Of a stretch of 64,000 nucleotides of DNA, positions 44,325-53,579 are shown piece by piece; within the stretch, counting starts at the first letter, position 1, and each line of letters opens with the position of its first letter. Position numbers and translations under genes: made by a program. This stretch comes from an uncultured Prevotella sp. (lineage in GTDB: Bacteria > Bacteroidota > Bacteroidia > Bacteroidales > Bacteroidaceae), in the NCBI GenBank assembly GCA_900314455.1, contig OMVI01000082.1, positions 23,885 through 87,884 of the forward strand. Direction: 5' to 3'. Under the pieces are notes generated by a model. The model was given only the letters and a program-made list of their open reading frames with translations, ran no database searches and had not been told where the DNA came from.

Positions 44325-47036
44325 ATGTATAAGAAACATCACACGATATTGCAACATATAGAAGCAAGCCATCCAAGGCCATGGATATACAAAGGTGACC
44401 AAGCATCAGCCACTTGCGGGAGGCTTGGTGGGGTAATGGTCTTTCTCATTGCCTTTGCCTTCGCTTTCGCATTGCCGTCTTCCGCACAGGAGAAGATTGT
44501 CAATCCGGTCATCTCCTACGCAGGAAATCCGCAGGATGTCATAATCGGCGGCATCACGACGTCGGGTATTGAGGGCTATGACGACAATGTCCTGACAAGT
44601 ATTTCGGGACTGACGGTGGGTCAGGAGATTTCCCTTCCGGGCAACGAAATTACCGAAGCCGTGAAGCGTTACTGGAAGCATGGTTTGTTCTCGGATGTCT
44701 CTATCGGTGCCGACTCTATCGTTGACAACAAGGTTTACTTGCATATCTACCTCAAGGCGCGCCCCCGTGTCTCGGTCATCAACTACTCGGGACTGAAGAA
44801 AAGCGAGCGTGAGGACATGGACAAGAAGCTCGGTATCATCAAGGGTGGACAGATAACGCCTAACATGATTGACCGTGCGCAGAAGCTTGCCAAGAAGTAT
44901 TTCGACGACAAAGGTTACAAGAACGCTGAGATTAACATACGTCAGCGCGACGATGTGGCAAACAAAAATCAGGTCATCCTTGACATTGACGTCGACAAAA
45001 AGCAGAAGATGAAGGTGCGCAACATCATCATCGACGGTGCCAATCAGATAACTGCCAAGAAGCTGAAGGGTAACATGTTCTCGAAGGGAGCTTTCAAAAA
45101 GACTCACGAGTCAGGCAAACTCGGAAACTTCTTCAAGTCGAAGAAGTTTACGCCGGAGCGTTGGAGCGATGACAAGAAGAACCTTATCGACAAGTACAAC
45201 GAGTACGGTTATCGTGACGCGGAGATACTGAAGGACAGCGTATGGAATGTCGATGACAAGCACGTCGACATCTATGTGAAGATAAACGAGGGACAGAAGT
45301 ACTACATCCGCAACATTACATGGGTCGGAAATACAGTCTACACGACTGATTATCTGTCTCGTTTGCTCGACATGAAGAAGGGCGACGTCTACAATCAGAC
45401 GTATCTGCACAAGCGTCTGACTGAGGACGACGATGCTGTAGGTAATGCCTACTGGAACAACGGTTATCTTTTCTATAACCTTGAGCCTACCGAGGTGAAC
45501 ATTGTCGGCGACTCCATCGACCTTGAAATGCGTATCGTCGAGGGTCAGCAGGCACATATCAATCACGTTCGCATCAACGGTAACGACCGACTCTATGAGA
45601 ATGTGATACGCCGTGAGCTTCGTACAAAGCCGGGCGACCTCTTCTCGAAGGAGGCATTGCAGCGTTCAGCACGTGAGCTTGCTAGTATGGGCTACTTCGA
45701 TCCGGAAGCTGTTACACCGGATGTGAAGCCGAATTACGAAGACGGAACTGTCGACATAAACTGGAATTTGAAGCAGAAGTCGAACGACCAGGTAGAGTTC
45801 TCGCTTGGTTGGGGACAGACTGGTATCATCGGCCGTATAGGTTTGAAACTTACAAACTTCTCTATGGCGAACCTCTTCAGCAAGAAGGGCAAGCGCCGTG
45901 GTATCATGCCGGTCGGCGACGGCGAGACTTTGTCTATCGGAGCGCAAACCAACGCATCGTACTACCAGAGCTACAACTTCAGCTACTCTACCAACTGGCT
46001 CGGCGGCAAGCGTCCTATCCAGTTCTCGGTTGGTGTCTACTATTCTAAGCAGACCGACGTTTCGAGCCGCTATTACAACCAGGGCTACTTGCAGAACTAT
46101 TACAACTATATGTATGGTTACGGCAACTACGGTTACAACAACTATGAGAACTATTACGACCCGAACACGTACATCAAGCTGCTCGGTGTCAGTGTAGGTT
46201 GGGGTAAGCGTCTTCGCTGGCCTGACGACTACTTCACCCTGTCGTTGCAGTTGGCTTACAACAGATACATGCTTAAGAACTGGCGTTACTTCCTGATGAG
46301 TAATGGTTCGGCAAACAACCTGAACCTCAGCATAGAGTTGAACCGCTCGTCAACGGATAACCAGCTCTTCCCACGCCGCGGCTCTGAGTTCACGGCAAGC
46401 GTAACACTTACGCCGCCATGGTCGCTGTTCAACAACAAGGACTACAAGAACCTCGCGACCGACCCGCATTCATCAACGTATCAGGAAGAGCAGCGCGAGA
46501 AGTACAAGTGGATTGAATATCACAAGTGGAAATTTAAGGGACGGATGTTCACCGCACTAACTAACGGACAGAAGTGCTTCGTCCTCATGACCCGCGTTGA
46601 GATGGGATTGCTCGGTTATTACAATAAGTATAACAAGAGCCCGTTCGAGACTTACTACATGGGTGGTGACGGTATGAGTGGCTATTCCACTGGTTATGCG
46701 GAGGAAACAATCGGACTTCGTGGTTACGACAACGGCTCGCTGACGCCTTACGGATATGAGGGCTACGCCTACGACCGCTACACTCTCGAACTCCGCTACC
46801 CGTTCCTGCTCGGCAATACGACCATCTACGGACTCGGTTTTGTCGAGGCCGGTAACGCATGGAACTCCATCCACGACTTCAATCCGTTTGATATGAAGCG
46901 CTCAGCTGGTATCGGTGTGCGCATATATCTGCCTATGGTCGGTCTGATGGGTATCGACTGGGCTTACGGTTTCGATAAGGTCTTCGGACAGAAGGGTGGC
47001 AGCAACTTCCACTTCATTCTCGGTCAGGAGTTCTAA
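44325..47036 (+). CDS. bamA: Outer-membrane protein assembly factor BamA
   Basis: BamA inserts beta-barrel proteins into the outer membrane. From ATG 44325 the protein is 903 residues. Periplasmic POTRA repeats occupy about 60-475 (YLHIYLKARPRVSVINYSGL, GQKYYIRNITWVGNTVYTT, GQQAHINHVRINGNDRLYEN), and the barrel ends in FHFILGQEF with a terminal aromatic. A long tyrosine- and asparagine-rich insert (YYNYMYGYGNYGYNNYEN) lies in an extracellular loop. The N-terminus is strange: about 37 polar residues, including TCGRLGGV from a family A repeat, precede the core VFLIAFAFAFALPSSAQ (Gln55). Starting at ATG 44436 instead would give a signal peptide without positive charge. The operon context is firm. 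Confidence 0.93.
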   Translation: MYKKHHTILQHIEASHPRPWIYKGDQASATCGRLGGVMVFLIAFAFAFALPSSAQEKIVNPVISYAGNPQDVIIGGITTSGIEGYDDNVLTSISGLTVGQEISLPGNEITEAVKRYWKHGLFSDVSIGADSIVDNKVYLHIYLKARPRVSVINYSGLKKSEREDMDKKLGIIKGGQITPNMIDRAQKLAKKYFDDKGYKNAEINIRQRDDVANKNQVILDIDVDKKQKMKVRNIIIDGANQITAKKLKGNMFSKGAFKKTHESGKLGNFFKSKKFTPERWSDDKKNLIDKYNEYGYRDAEILKDSVWNVDDKHVDIYVKINEGQKYYIRNITWVGNTVYTTDYLSRLLDMKKGDVYNQTYLHKRLTEDDDAVGNAYWNNGYLFYNLEPTEVNIVGDSIDLEMRIVEGQQAHINHVRINGNDRLYENVIRRELRTKPGDLFSKEALQRSARELASMGYFDPEAVTPDVKPNYEDGTVDINWNLKQKSNDQVEFSLGWGQTGIIGRIGLKLTNFSMANLFSKKGKRRGIMPVGDGETLSIGAQTNASYYQSYNFSYSTNWLGGKRPIQFSVGVYYSKQTDVSSRYYNQGYLQNYYNYMYGYGNYGYNNYENYYDPNTYIKLLGVSVGWGKRLRWPDDYFTLSLQLAYNRYMLKNWRYFLMSNGSANNLNLSIELNRSSTDNQLFPRRGSEFTASVTLTPPWSLFNNKDYKNLATDPHSSTYQEEQREKYKWIEYHKWKFKGRMFTALTNGQKCFVLMTRVEMGLLGYYNKYNKSPFETYYMGGDGMSGYSTGYAEETIGLRGYDNGSLTPYGYEGYAYDRYTLELRYPFLLGNTTIYGLGFVEAGNAWNSIHDFNPFDMKRSAGIGVRIYLPMVGLMGIDWAYGFDKVFGQKGGSNFHFILGQEF
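44409..44437. repeat. Family A repeat inside the bamA signal peptide
   Basis: GCCACTTGCGGGAGGCTTGG, TGGGGTAATGG: the diverged right part of a reverse-oriented copy, in frame, followed by TCTTTCTCATTGCC, the first codons of the hydrophobic core. Confidence 0.7.
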
Positions 47037-47129
47037 CCTTATGTGATAAAAGAACAAAAAAGTACTAATGAGAATGTAACTTTCCGATTGATGAAACGTC
47101 AAAAGGAATAAAAACAACATAAAAAGACG

Positions 47130-47648
47130 ATGAAGAAGAGAATATTTTTGTCAGTATTGATGCTTCTGGGCGTTATGACGATGAGCGCGCAGAAGTTCGC
47201 TCTCATTGACATGGAGTACATACTGAAGAATGTACCAGCATACGAAAGAGCCAACGAGCAGCTGAACCAGGTCAGCAAAAAGTGGCAGGCAGAAGTCGAA
47301 GCTCTGAACACCGAAGCCGGAACACTGTATAAGAACTATCAGAACGAGGTCGTTTTCCTCTCGCAGGAGCAGAAGAAGCAACGCCAGGAAGACATTATGA
47401 ACAAAGAGAAGCAAGCCGCTGACCTGAAGAAGAAGTACTTCGGACCGGAGGGAGAGCTCTTCAAGAAACGCGAATCGCTGATGACTCCAATTCAGGACGA
47501 AATCTACAATGCCGTAAAGGATATTGCCGACCAGCGTGGCTACAGCCTTGTCATTGACCGTGCTGCCAACGCCGGCATCATCTTTGGCTCTCCGAAGATT
47601 GACATTTCCAATGAGGTCCTGCAGAAGTTGGGCTACAGCAACCAGTAA
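47130..47648 (+). CDS. OmpH/Skp-family periplasmic chaperone, paralog 1
   Basis: Skp proteins hold unfolded outer-membrane proteins on the way to BamA. The 172-residue protein has a signal peptide ending TMSAQ (Gln21), a first strand FALIDMEYILKNVPAYERAN, a long coiled coil (about 40-125: KWQAEVEALNTEAGTLYKNY, KEKQAADLKKKYFG) and a closing strand YSLVIDRAANAGIIFG. It begins 93 bp after bamA. Confidence 0.9.
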   Translation: MKKRIFLSVLMLLGVMTMSAQKFALIDMEYILKNVPAYERANEQLNQVSKKWQAEVEALNTEAGTLYKNYQNEVVFLSQEQKKQRQEDIMNKEKQAADLKKKYFGPEGELFKKRESLMTPIQDEIYNAVKDIADQRGYSLVIDRAANAGIIFGSPKIDISNEVLQKLGYSNQ

Positions 47649-47682
47649 TTCTGTGCCATTTACACATTATATATAATGTAAT

Positions 47683-47716
47683 CAGACATCCTTCCCGTGG
47701 GGAAGGCTTGGTTAGG
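47683..47716. repeat. Family A repeat between two skp genes
   Basis: AGACATCCTTCCCGTGGGGA, AGGCTTGGTTAGG. Confidence 0.8.
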
Positions 47717-47767
47717 ATTTGAATTGACGAGAAAATTAATATAAACAATAAAACTACAAACAAGAAG

Positions 47768-48274
47768 ATGAAAAAACTTATTTTAATGTTGATGCTGCTT
47801 GCACCAATGACAATGTTCGCTCAGGCAAAGTTCGGATACATCGACTCTCAGGCTTTCCTGGAGTCTCTGCCGGAAGCTATGGCAGTGCAGAAGTCACTCC
47901 AGGCTAAGGGTGACGAGTACCAGAAGAACCTCAAAGCTATGCAGGACGAGTTAGAGCGTCAGGCTAAGGACTACGATGCAAAGAAGAACACGATGAGTGC
48001 AACACAGCAGGACGAGGCTGAAAAGAAGCTTCAGGACATGTACACCAAAATCCAGCAGACTGCACAGGACAACCAGAAGGAGTTCAACGATGAGCAGCAG
48101 AAGCAGCTTGGCCCGATTATCGACAAGGTGCGCACGGCCATCCAGAACGTAGCAAAGGCTGGCAAGTATGTCTATATCATGGAGAAGAGCTCTGCACAGC
48201 CTATCTACATCAACGAGGCACTTAGTGATGACATTACTGCTCAGGTAAAGACTGAGTACAACAAGATTAAGTAA
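47768..48274 (+). CDS. OmpH/Skp-family periplasmic chaperone, paralog 2
   Basis: The 168-residue protein has a signal ending TMFAQ (Gln19), the strand AKFGYIDSQAFLESLPEAMA, a Lys/Glu/Gln coiled coil (about 40-125) and a C-terminal strand YVYIMEKSSAQPIYIN. It has the same role as paralog 1, sharing its architecture but little identity. Confidence 0.9.
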   Translation: MKKLILMLMLLAPMTMFAQAKFGYIDSQAFLESLPEAMAVQKSLQAKGDEYQKNLKAMQDELERQAKDYDAKKNTMSATQQDEAEKKLQDMYTKIQQTAQDNQKEFNDEQQKQLGPIIDKVRTAIQNVAKAGKYVYIMEKSSAQPIYINEALSDDITAQVKTEYNKIK

Positions 48275-48318
48275 TAAAGGCTTAATTGCCTTTCTCACCT
48301 TTAAGGAACATACTGACG

Positions 48319-48364
48319 ATGGGATGACAGGATGGTGTTTTATCATCCCATCATCCCATTGTCT
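48319..48364 (+). terminator. Inverted repeat between skp paralogs 2 and 3
   Basis: GATGGGATGACAGGATGG and TCATCCCATCATCCCATTG can pair as GATGGGATGA with TCATCCCATC. No long T run follows, so a weak or processed terminator is all that can be claimed. Confidence 0.4.
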
Positions 48365-48389
48365 TGACATTTGGTAGTCACTTATAAAG

Positions 48390-48896
48390 ATGAAGAAGAA
48401 ACTTTTTATTGCCGTTGCGATGATGTTCCTGCCCCTCATCGTCAGTGCGCAGGGAGTCAAGTTCGGCTATTTCAGTTACAACAGGATACTGCATGCCATG
48501 ACCGATTACATATCGGCGGAGCGTGGCGTGGCTGATTTGAAGGCGCAGTATGATGCCGAGACGAAGCGTGCTGAGGACGACTTCAATGCCAAGTATGTTG
48601 AGTTTCTTGAAGAACAGGACAAGTTGGCTGAGAGCATCAGACAGAAACGGCAGGCTGAACTTGTCGACTTGATGGAGAAGAACGCTGCATTCAAGGAGCA
48701 GGCAAAGCAGCTTATAAGCGATGCCGAACGTAAGGCTCTCGCTCCGGTACGTACCAAGCTCAACACTGCCATTAAGGAAGTGGGTAAGGAACGGGGCTAT
48801 GCGTTCATACTGAACATCGACAACAACGGTGTGCCTTTCGTCAATTCGGAATACGGCGAGGACGCAACGGCTGCCATAGAGCAGAAGTTGCGCTGA
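48390..48896 (+). CDS. OmpH/Skp-family periplasmic chaperone, paralog 3
   Basis: The 168-residue protein has a signal ending LIVSAQ (Gln21), the strand VKFGYFSYNRILHAMTDYIS, a coiled coil rich in Ala/Glu/Lys (about 45-125) and a C-terminal strand YAFILNIDNNGVPFVN. It is the third Skp-like gene in a row; murI follows 31 bp later. The 115 bp before it hold an inverted repeat (GATGGGATGACAGG with ATCATCCCATCATCCC) that may end the transcript or attenuate it. Confidence 0.88.
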   Translation: MKKKLFIAVAMMFLPLIVSAQGVKFGYFSYNRILHAMTDYISAERGVADLKAQYDAETKRAEDDFNAKYVEFLEEQDKLAESIRQKRQAELVDLMEKNAAFKEQAKQLISDAERKALAPVRTKLNTAIKEVGKERGYAFILNIDNNGVPFVNSEYGEDATAAIEQKLR

Positions 48897-48927
48897 TAAT
48901 TATATTATGTAAGGAGAAAAGAAAATT

Positions 48928-49770
48928 ATGAAAAGCGAATTCAGTCAAGCCCCGGGACCAATCGGAGTATTCGACTCCGGTTACGGTGGTCTTACCATAC
49001 TGCATGGCATCCGTCAGCTTTTGCCGGATTACGATTACATATATCTTGGCGACAACGCACGTGCGCCGTATGGTCCCCGTTCGTTCGATATAGTTTATCA
49101 GTTCACCCGCCAGGCAGTGTTGAAGCTCTTCGGCATGGGTTGTCACCTCGTTATACTCGGTTGTAACACGGCTTCGGCAAAGGCGTTGCGCAGCATTCAG
49201 CAACGGGACTTACCGAAACTCGACCCTGCGAGGCGTGTTCTCGGTGTCATTCGTCCAACCGCTGAGATTATAGGGACGCTTACTAAGACGCGGCACGTTG
49301 GCATACTCGCTACAGAAGGTACAATACGAAGTGAGAGCTACAACCTTGAAATAAAGAAGTTGTGGCCCGACATCACCGTCACCGGTGTCGCTTGCCCGCT
49401 TTGGGTACCAATTATTGAGAACAACGAGGCGGACAGTCCCGGTGCCGATTACTTCGTTAAGAAGCGCATCGACCACATAATGAGACTCGACCCGAAGATA
49501 GATGCGCTCATTCTTGGTTGTACTCACTATCCTATTCTCATGCCGAAGATAATGAAGTACGTTCCCAACGGAGTCCGCATCGTCCCGCAGAGCGAGTACG
49601 TCGCAGACAGTCTTAAGGACTATTTGCACCGACATCCCGAGATGGACGAGAAGTGTACGAAGGGTGCAACGGCACAGTACTATACCACGGAGAATGCCGA
49701 CAAGTTCAAGGAAAACGCACGGATATTCCTCCCTGATGATATTGATGTAAAGCATATCAGCCTCGAATAG
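48928..49770 (+). CDS. murI: Glutamate racemase
   Basis: MurI makes D-glutamate for the murein peptide stem by a two-cysteine mechanism. The 280-residue protein has GVFDSGYGGLTILHGI, YLGDNARAPYG, the first catalytic Cys in LGCNTASAKAL and the second in LGCTHYPILMP. It ends the bamA-skp operon, a linkage common in Bacteroidota. Confidence 0.96.
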   Translation: MKSEFSQAPGPIGVFDSGYGGLTILHGIRQLLPDYDYIYLGDNARAPYGPRSFDIVYQFTRQAVLKLFGMGCHLVILGCNTASAKALRSIQQRDLPKLDPARRVLGVIRPTAEIIGTLTKTRHVGILATEGTIRSESYNLEIKKLWPDITVTGVACPLWVPIIENNEADSPGADYFVKKRIDHIMRLDPKIDALILGCTHYPILMPKIMKYVPNGVRIVPQSEYVADSLKDYLHRHPEMDEKCTKGATAQYYTTENADKFKENARIFLPDDIDVKHISLE

Positions 49771-49838
49771 AAGCTGGATATATAATAATGTGGAACTTAA
49801 TGCTGCCCGCCGGATGACGGGAACAATATAAATAGTAT

Positions 49839-51722
49839 ATGCAACAAGAGTCGCCAATACAGTGTTTGCAACGCCAGCGTCTGCTCCTTCAGATGGAATA
49901 CTATGTGGAAAAGGAAGCTTTCCGCAAGCAGACGGAGGTTGTCGGCGTCGGACGAAAGATCAAACGCGGCGACGCTTGGTATCCTTTGCGCATCGGCAAA
50001 CGCTACTATAACAGCATGAACCAGCTCGCCATCGAGGTGTTCCGTACTGCTGATGACGACATAGAGCATAACTTTGAGTTCGGGCGACCGGTCATGTTCT
50101 TCACCATGGACGGCACTTCGGTTCACTACTGGTCGTTCACGGGAACGGTGTCGTACGTCGATGGCGACCGCATGGTTGTCACTGTGCCTGACTCCGCACC
50201 CTTGCTTGAGTTGCAATCGTCGGACGTTCCCGTCGGTTGTCAGCTATCCTTCGACGAGACTTCGTACCGAATGATGTTCGATGCGCTCGACAGAGTGATG
50301 AAGGCACGCGGCAACCGCCTTGCCTATTTGCGCGATTTGTTCTACTCACATCAGAAGGCTCAGCGCTTCACATTTGCCCCGATGAAGTTCCCTTGGTTAA
50401 ATCCGACACAGGAACGCGCCGTCAACGAGGTGCTGTGGGCAAAGGATGTCGCTGTCGTTCACGGTCCTCCCGGCACTGGAAAGACAACGACGCTGGTCGA
50501 AGCCATTAACGAAACGCTCATGCGAGAGGGCCAAGTACTCGTTTGTGCGCAAAGTAACATGGCGGTGGACTGGATATGCGAGAAGCTCGTCGACAGAGGA
50601 ATAAACGTCCTTCGCATAGGAAATCCGACACGAGTGAACGACAAAATGCTCGGATTTACTTACGAACGGAAGTTCGAGGGACACCCCGACTATCCGCAGT
50701 TGTGGGCTATCCGCAAGGCAATCCGTCAGCTCCGTTCATCCCGCAAGCATGGTTCCGAGAGCTATCATCAGAAGCTCGAGCGACTGAAAGCACGTGCCAC
50801 CGAACTCGAAATACGCATCAACAGTGAATTGTTCGGCGAGGCTCGCGTCATTGCTTCAACCCTTGTCGGTTCCAATAGCCGAATTATGGAAGGTCAAAAG
50901 TTCGGAACACTGTTCATAGACGAGGCTGCCCAAGCTCTCGAAGCAGCCTGTTGGATTCCGATAAAACGCTGTACGAGGGTCATCTTTGCAGGCGATCACT
51001 GCCAGTTGCCGCCCACCGTGAAGAGCATTGCAGCCCTTAAGGCAGGGCTCGGCAAAACTCTTATGGAGCGTATCGTCGAGAACAAACCCGAGGTAGTGAC
51101 CCTTTTGAAAGTGCAGTACCGCATGAACGACGAGATAATGCGCTTCTCTTCCGACTGGTTCTACCACGGGGAAGTCGTCAGTGCGCCACAAGTGAAGTAC
51201 CGAGGCATACTCGATTACGATATTCCAATGATGTGGATAGACACCAAGGACGAAGATAACAACCGCGAAACGTTCGTCGGTGAGAGCTACGGACGTATCA
51301 ACAAAGACGAGGCTGAGCTCACTCTTGCATCCTTGGAGCAGTACTTCACGAAGATTGGCAAGCAGCGCGTGCTCGACGAGGAGATAGATGTCGGCATCAT
51401 ATCACCGTACCGTGCGCAGGTGCAATACCTTCGCCGGCTTATCAAAAAGCGCGAATTCTTCAAGCCTTACCGGCGTCTTATCAGCGTGAACACCGTCGAC
51501 GGATTCCAAGGACAGGAGCGCGACGTTGTTCTTATCAGTCTTGTGCGAGCCAACGAAGAAGGTCAGATAGGCTTTCTGCGCGACCTTCGCCGCATGAACG
51601 TTGCCATTACCCGTGCCCGCATGAAGTTAATCATCATCGGCGACTCATCAACTCTGTGCCGGCATCCATTCTATGAGAAGCTGTACGACTACGTTCAAAA
51701 CTTGAAAGATAACGAATTATAA
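49839..51722 (+). CDS. Superfamily 1 (IGHMBP2/Dna2-like) DNA/RNA helicase
   Basis: The 627-residue protein has an N-terminal beta-barrel domain (about 1-165) then a helicase core. Walker A GPPGTGKTTTLVEAI is motif I; IDEAAQALEAACWIP (DEAA, motif II); FAGDHCQLPPTVKS (III); VQYRMNDEIMRF (IV); VNTVDGFQGQERDVVLISLV (V) and RRMNVAITRARMKLIIIGD (VI). This is the SF1B pattern of Upf1/IGHMBP2 with a 5'-3' polarity. The role, probably replication-repair or RNA surveillance, is not known in this group. A small helical protein gene follows by 2 bp and is likely a partner. Confidence 0.9.
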   Translation: MQQESPIQCLQRQRLLLQMEYYVEKEAFRKQTEVVGVGRKIKRGDAWYPLRIGKRYYNSMNQLAIEVFRTADDDIEHNFEFGRPVMFFTMDGTSVHYWSFTGTVSYVDGDRMVVTVPDSAPLLELQSSDVPVGCQLSFDETSYRMMFDALDRVMKARGNRLAYLRDLFYSHQKAQRFTFAPMKFPWLNPTQERAVNEVLWAKDVAVVHGPPGTGKTTTLVEAINETLMREGQVLVCAQSNMAVDWICEKLVDRGINVLRIGNPTRVNDKMLGFTYERKFEGHPDYPQLWAIRKAIRQLRSSRKHGSESYHQKLERLKARATELEIRINSELFGEARVIASTLVGSNSRIMEGQKFGTLFIDEAAQALEAACWIPIKRCTRVIFAGDHCQLPPTVKSIAALKAGLGKTLMERIVENKPEVVTLLKVQYRMNDEIMRFSSDWFYHGEVVSAPQVKYRGILDYDIPMMWIDTKDEDNNRETFVGESYGRINKDEAELTLASLEQYFTKIGKQRVLDEEIDVGIISPYRAQVQYLRRLIKKREFFKPYRRLISVNTVDGFQGQERDVVLISLVRANEEGQIGFLRDLRRMNVAITRARMKLIIIGDSSTLCRHPFYEKLYDYVQNLKDNEL

Positions 51723-51724
51723 CA

Positions 51725-52117
51725 ATGTTACAACGCGATTATTTCATAAGAATTATCGAAGAGTTCATGACTGCACTGTCTCGCTTCCTCGAAAAGAAAG
51801 TCGATGAGCGCACCGACGAGGACTTGAAGGAACTCTATCGGCAGTATGTCGGCAGCTACGACGTGCTCCGCAACCTCTCCTTAGACGAGATAATGAAGTA
51901 CAGCGAGGAACAGTGGAAGCCCGAGGAACGCATCAACCGTCTCGATATGCTTGCCGAGCTGCTCTATGCCGAGGGCTCTTATAAGAACGCTCCGCTGCGC
52001 GACATGCTCCTCAACAAAGCTTACAAGCTCTTCGATTATGTAGAGACCAACGGCAATACCTTCTCGCTGACACGCCAGCAGAAAATGCGTTTAATCAAAG
52101 AAAAGACCAAAGTTTAA
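51725..52117 (+). CDS. Small all-helical protein coupled to the SF1 helicase
   Basis: The protein has 130 residues and an all-helical composition: MLQRDYFIRIIEEFMTALSR, then an Asp/Glu/Lys-rich region, a region LDMLAELLYAEGSYKNAPLR, and a helix LLNKAYKLFDYVETNG. It resembles what I recall of DUF6483, with no catalytic motif. Its start is 2 bp after the helicase stop, so tight co-expression is expected. Function unknown; a helicase cofactor is a guess. Confidence 0.65.
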   Translation: MLQRDYFIRIIEEFMTALSRFLEKKVDERTDEDLKELYRQYVGSYDVLRNLSLDEIMKYSEEQWKPEERINRLDMLAELLYAEGSYKNAPLRDMLLNKAYKLFDYVETNGNTFSLTRQQKMRLIKEKTKV

Positions 52118-52128
52118 CTAAGTAATCA

Positions 52129-52164
52129 ACATTCCCTCCATTCGGAGGGGCTTGGGGAGGCTCT
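52129..52164. repeat. Family A repeat that carries the ribosome-binding site of the MATE gene
   Basis: ATTCCCTCCATTCGGAGGGG, CTTGGGGAGGCTCTT. The GGGGAGG of the element lies six bases before the ATG at 52167. Confidence 0.8.
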
Positions 52165-52166
52165 TT

Positions 52167-53519
52167 ATGCCCAACATTAATGACATGACGGTGGGTTCCC
52201 CCACAAAAGATATTATTCGTTTCGCACTGCCGCTGATACTCGGATACATCCTCCAACAGATGTATCTCATCATCGATGCGGCAATTGTAGGACGCTGGAT
52301 AGGCGTCGACGCCCTTGCTGCCGTCGGTGCATCATCATCGATAATGTTCCTTATCATGGGATTCTGCAACGGCTCCTGTGCGGGATTTGCTATTCCCGTG
52401 TCGCAGGCTTTCGGTGCAAAGGACTTCCACAAGATGCGCACATACGTTGCCAACGCATTGCGCATAGGCATCGTCTTTGCCGTAGTGATAACCTTTCTGA
52501 GCTGTATTCTGTGCGATAAGGTGCTCGGTCTAGTCAACACACCTGCCGACATACACCACGACGCGTATGTCTTTCTCTTCTTGCAGTTCCTCGCCATACC
52601 GTTCACGATAGGCTATAATCTCCTTGCAGGGTTCATCCGCGCCCTCGGCGACTCAAAGCAGCCATTTTATTTCCTTATCTTTTCGTCATTTGTCAACATT
52701 CTCCTCGATGTAATACTAATCCTCCTGCTCGGCCTCGGAGTGTTCGGCGCAGGTCTGGCGACACTGTTGTCGCAGTTGTTCTCATGCTTCCTGTGCGGCT
52801 GGTACATATTGAAGAAGATGCAAATCCTTATCCCCAAGGGCGACGAAAGGCGCTACGACAATAAGCGAATATCCATTTTGCTGAACAACGGCGTACCGAT
52901 GGGACTGCAATTCTCCATCACCGGTATCGGCATAATCATGCTCCAGAGTGCCAACAACGCCCTCGGCACGACCTATGTGGCAGCTTTCACGGCATCGATG
53001 CGAATAAAATACCTCTTCACCTGTGTCTTCGAGAACATCGGAGTAGCAATGGCTACGTACTGTGGACAGAACATTGGCGCCCGTGATGTAAAGCGAATAA
53101 AGCGTGGAATATTCTCCGCCATCCGCATAATGCTTGTTTATTTCGTCCTGACCGTTATCGTTATATATCCTTTCGCGGACGAAATGATGGAACTGTTCGT
53201 AAGCAGTGGCGAACAGGAAGTAGTACAGAACGCTGCAATGTTCATGCGTATAGCCAACTATTTCTATCCCGCACTCGGCCTGCTGACCATCCTCCGCTAC
53301 AGTATTCAGGGCCTAGGATACAGCAATCTGTCGATGATGAGCGGCGTGATGGAAATGATAGCGCGCATTGGAGTCAGCCTTTGGCTTGTCCCGGCACTTG
53401 GTTTCCTTGGTGTTTGCTATGGTGACCCGGTGGCATGGATGGCCGCCGATGTCTTCCTTGTGCCCGCTTTCATCTTCCTTTATAAACATATACACAAAAA
53501 AATGTCCCCACAATTATAG
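52167..53519 (+). CDS. MATE-family multidrug efflux transporter
   Basis: The 450-residue (ATG 52167) inner-membrane antiporter has twelve predicted membrane segments and expels drugs or metabolites against Na+ or H+. Family words: GSPTKDIIRFALPLILGYIL, QQMYLIIDAAIVGRWIG, GAKDFHKMRTYVANALRIG and the repeat half starting ISILLNNGVPMGLQFSITGI. An upstream in-frame TTG at 52152 lies inside the repeat; ATG is preferred. The Shine-Dalgarno-like GGGGAGG comes from a family A repeat. argS follows after 60 bp with its own -7 element. Substrate unknown. Confidence 0.92.
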   Translation: MPNINDMTVGSPTKDIIRFALPLILGYILQQMYLIIDAAIVGRWIGVDALAAVGASSSIMFLIMGFCNGSCAGFAIPVSQAFGAKDFHKMRTYVANALRIGIVFAVVITFLSCILCDKVLGLVNTPADIHHDAYVFLFLQFLAIPFTIGYNLLAGFIRALGDSKQPFYFLIFSSFVNILLDVILILLLGLGVFGAGLATLLSQLFSCFLCGWYILKKMQILIPKGDERRYDNKRISILLNNGVPMGLQFSITGIGIIMLQSANNALGTTYVAAFTASMRIKYLFTCVFENIGVAMATYCGQNIGARDVKRIKRGIFSAIRIMLVYFVLTVIVIYPFADEMMELFVSSGEQEVVQNAAMFMRIANYFYPALGLLTILRYSIQGLGYSNLSMMSGVMEMIARIGVSLWLVPALGFLGVCYGDPVAWMAADVFLVPAFIFLYKHIHKKMSPQL

Positions 53520-53550
53520 CTTATAAATCGTCTGTTATCAATTATTTTTG

Positions 53551-53559
53551 TACTTTTGC
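53551..53559 (+). promoter_or_regulatory. -7 element of argS
   Basis: TACTTTTGC 20 bp before the ATG; the -33 element is not clear. Confidence 0.5.
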
Positions 53560-53579
53560 ACATCAAAGAACGTTGAGAT

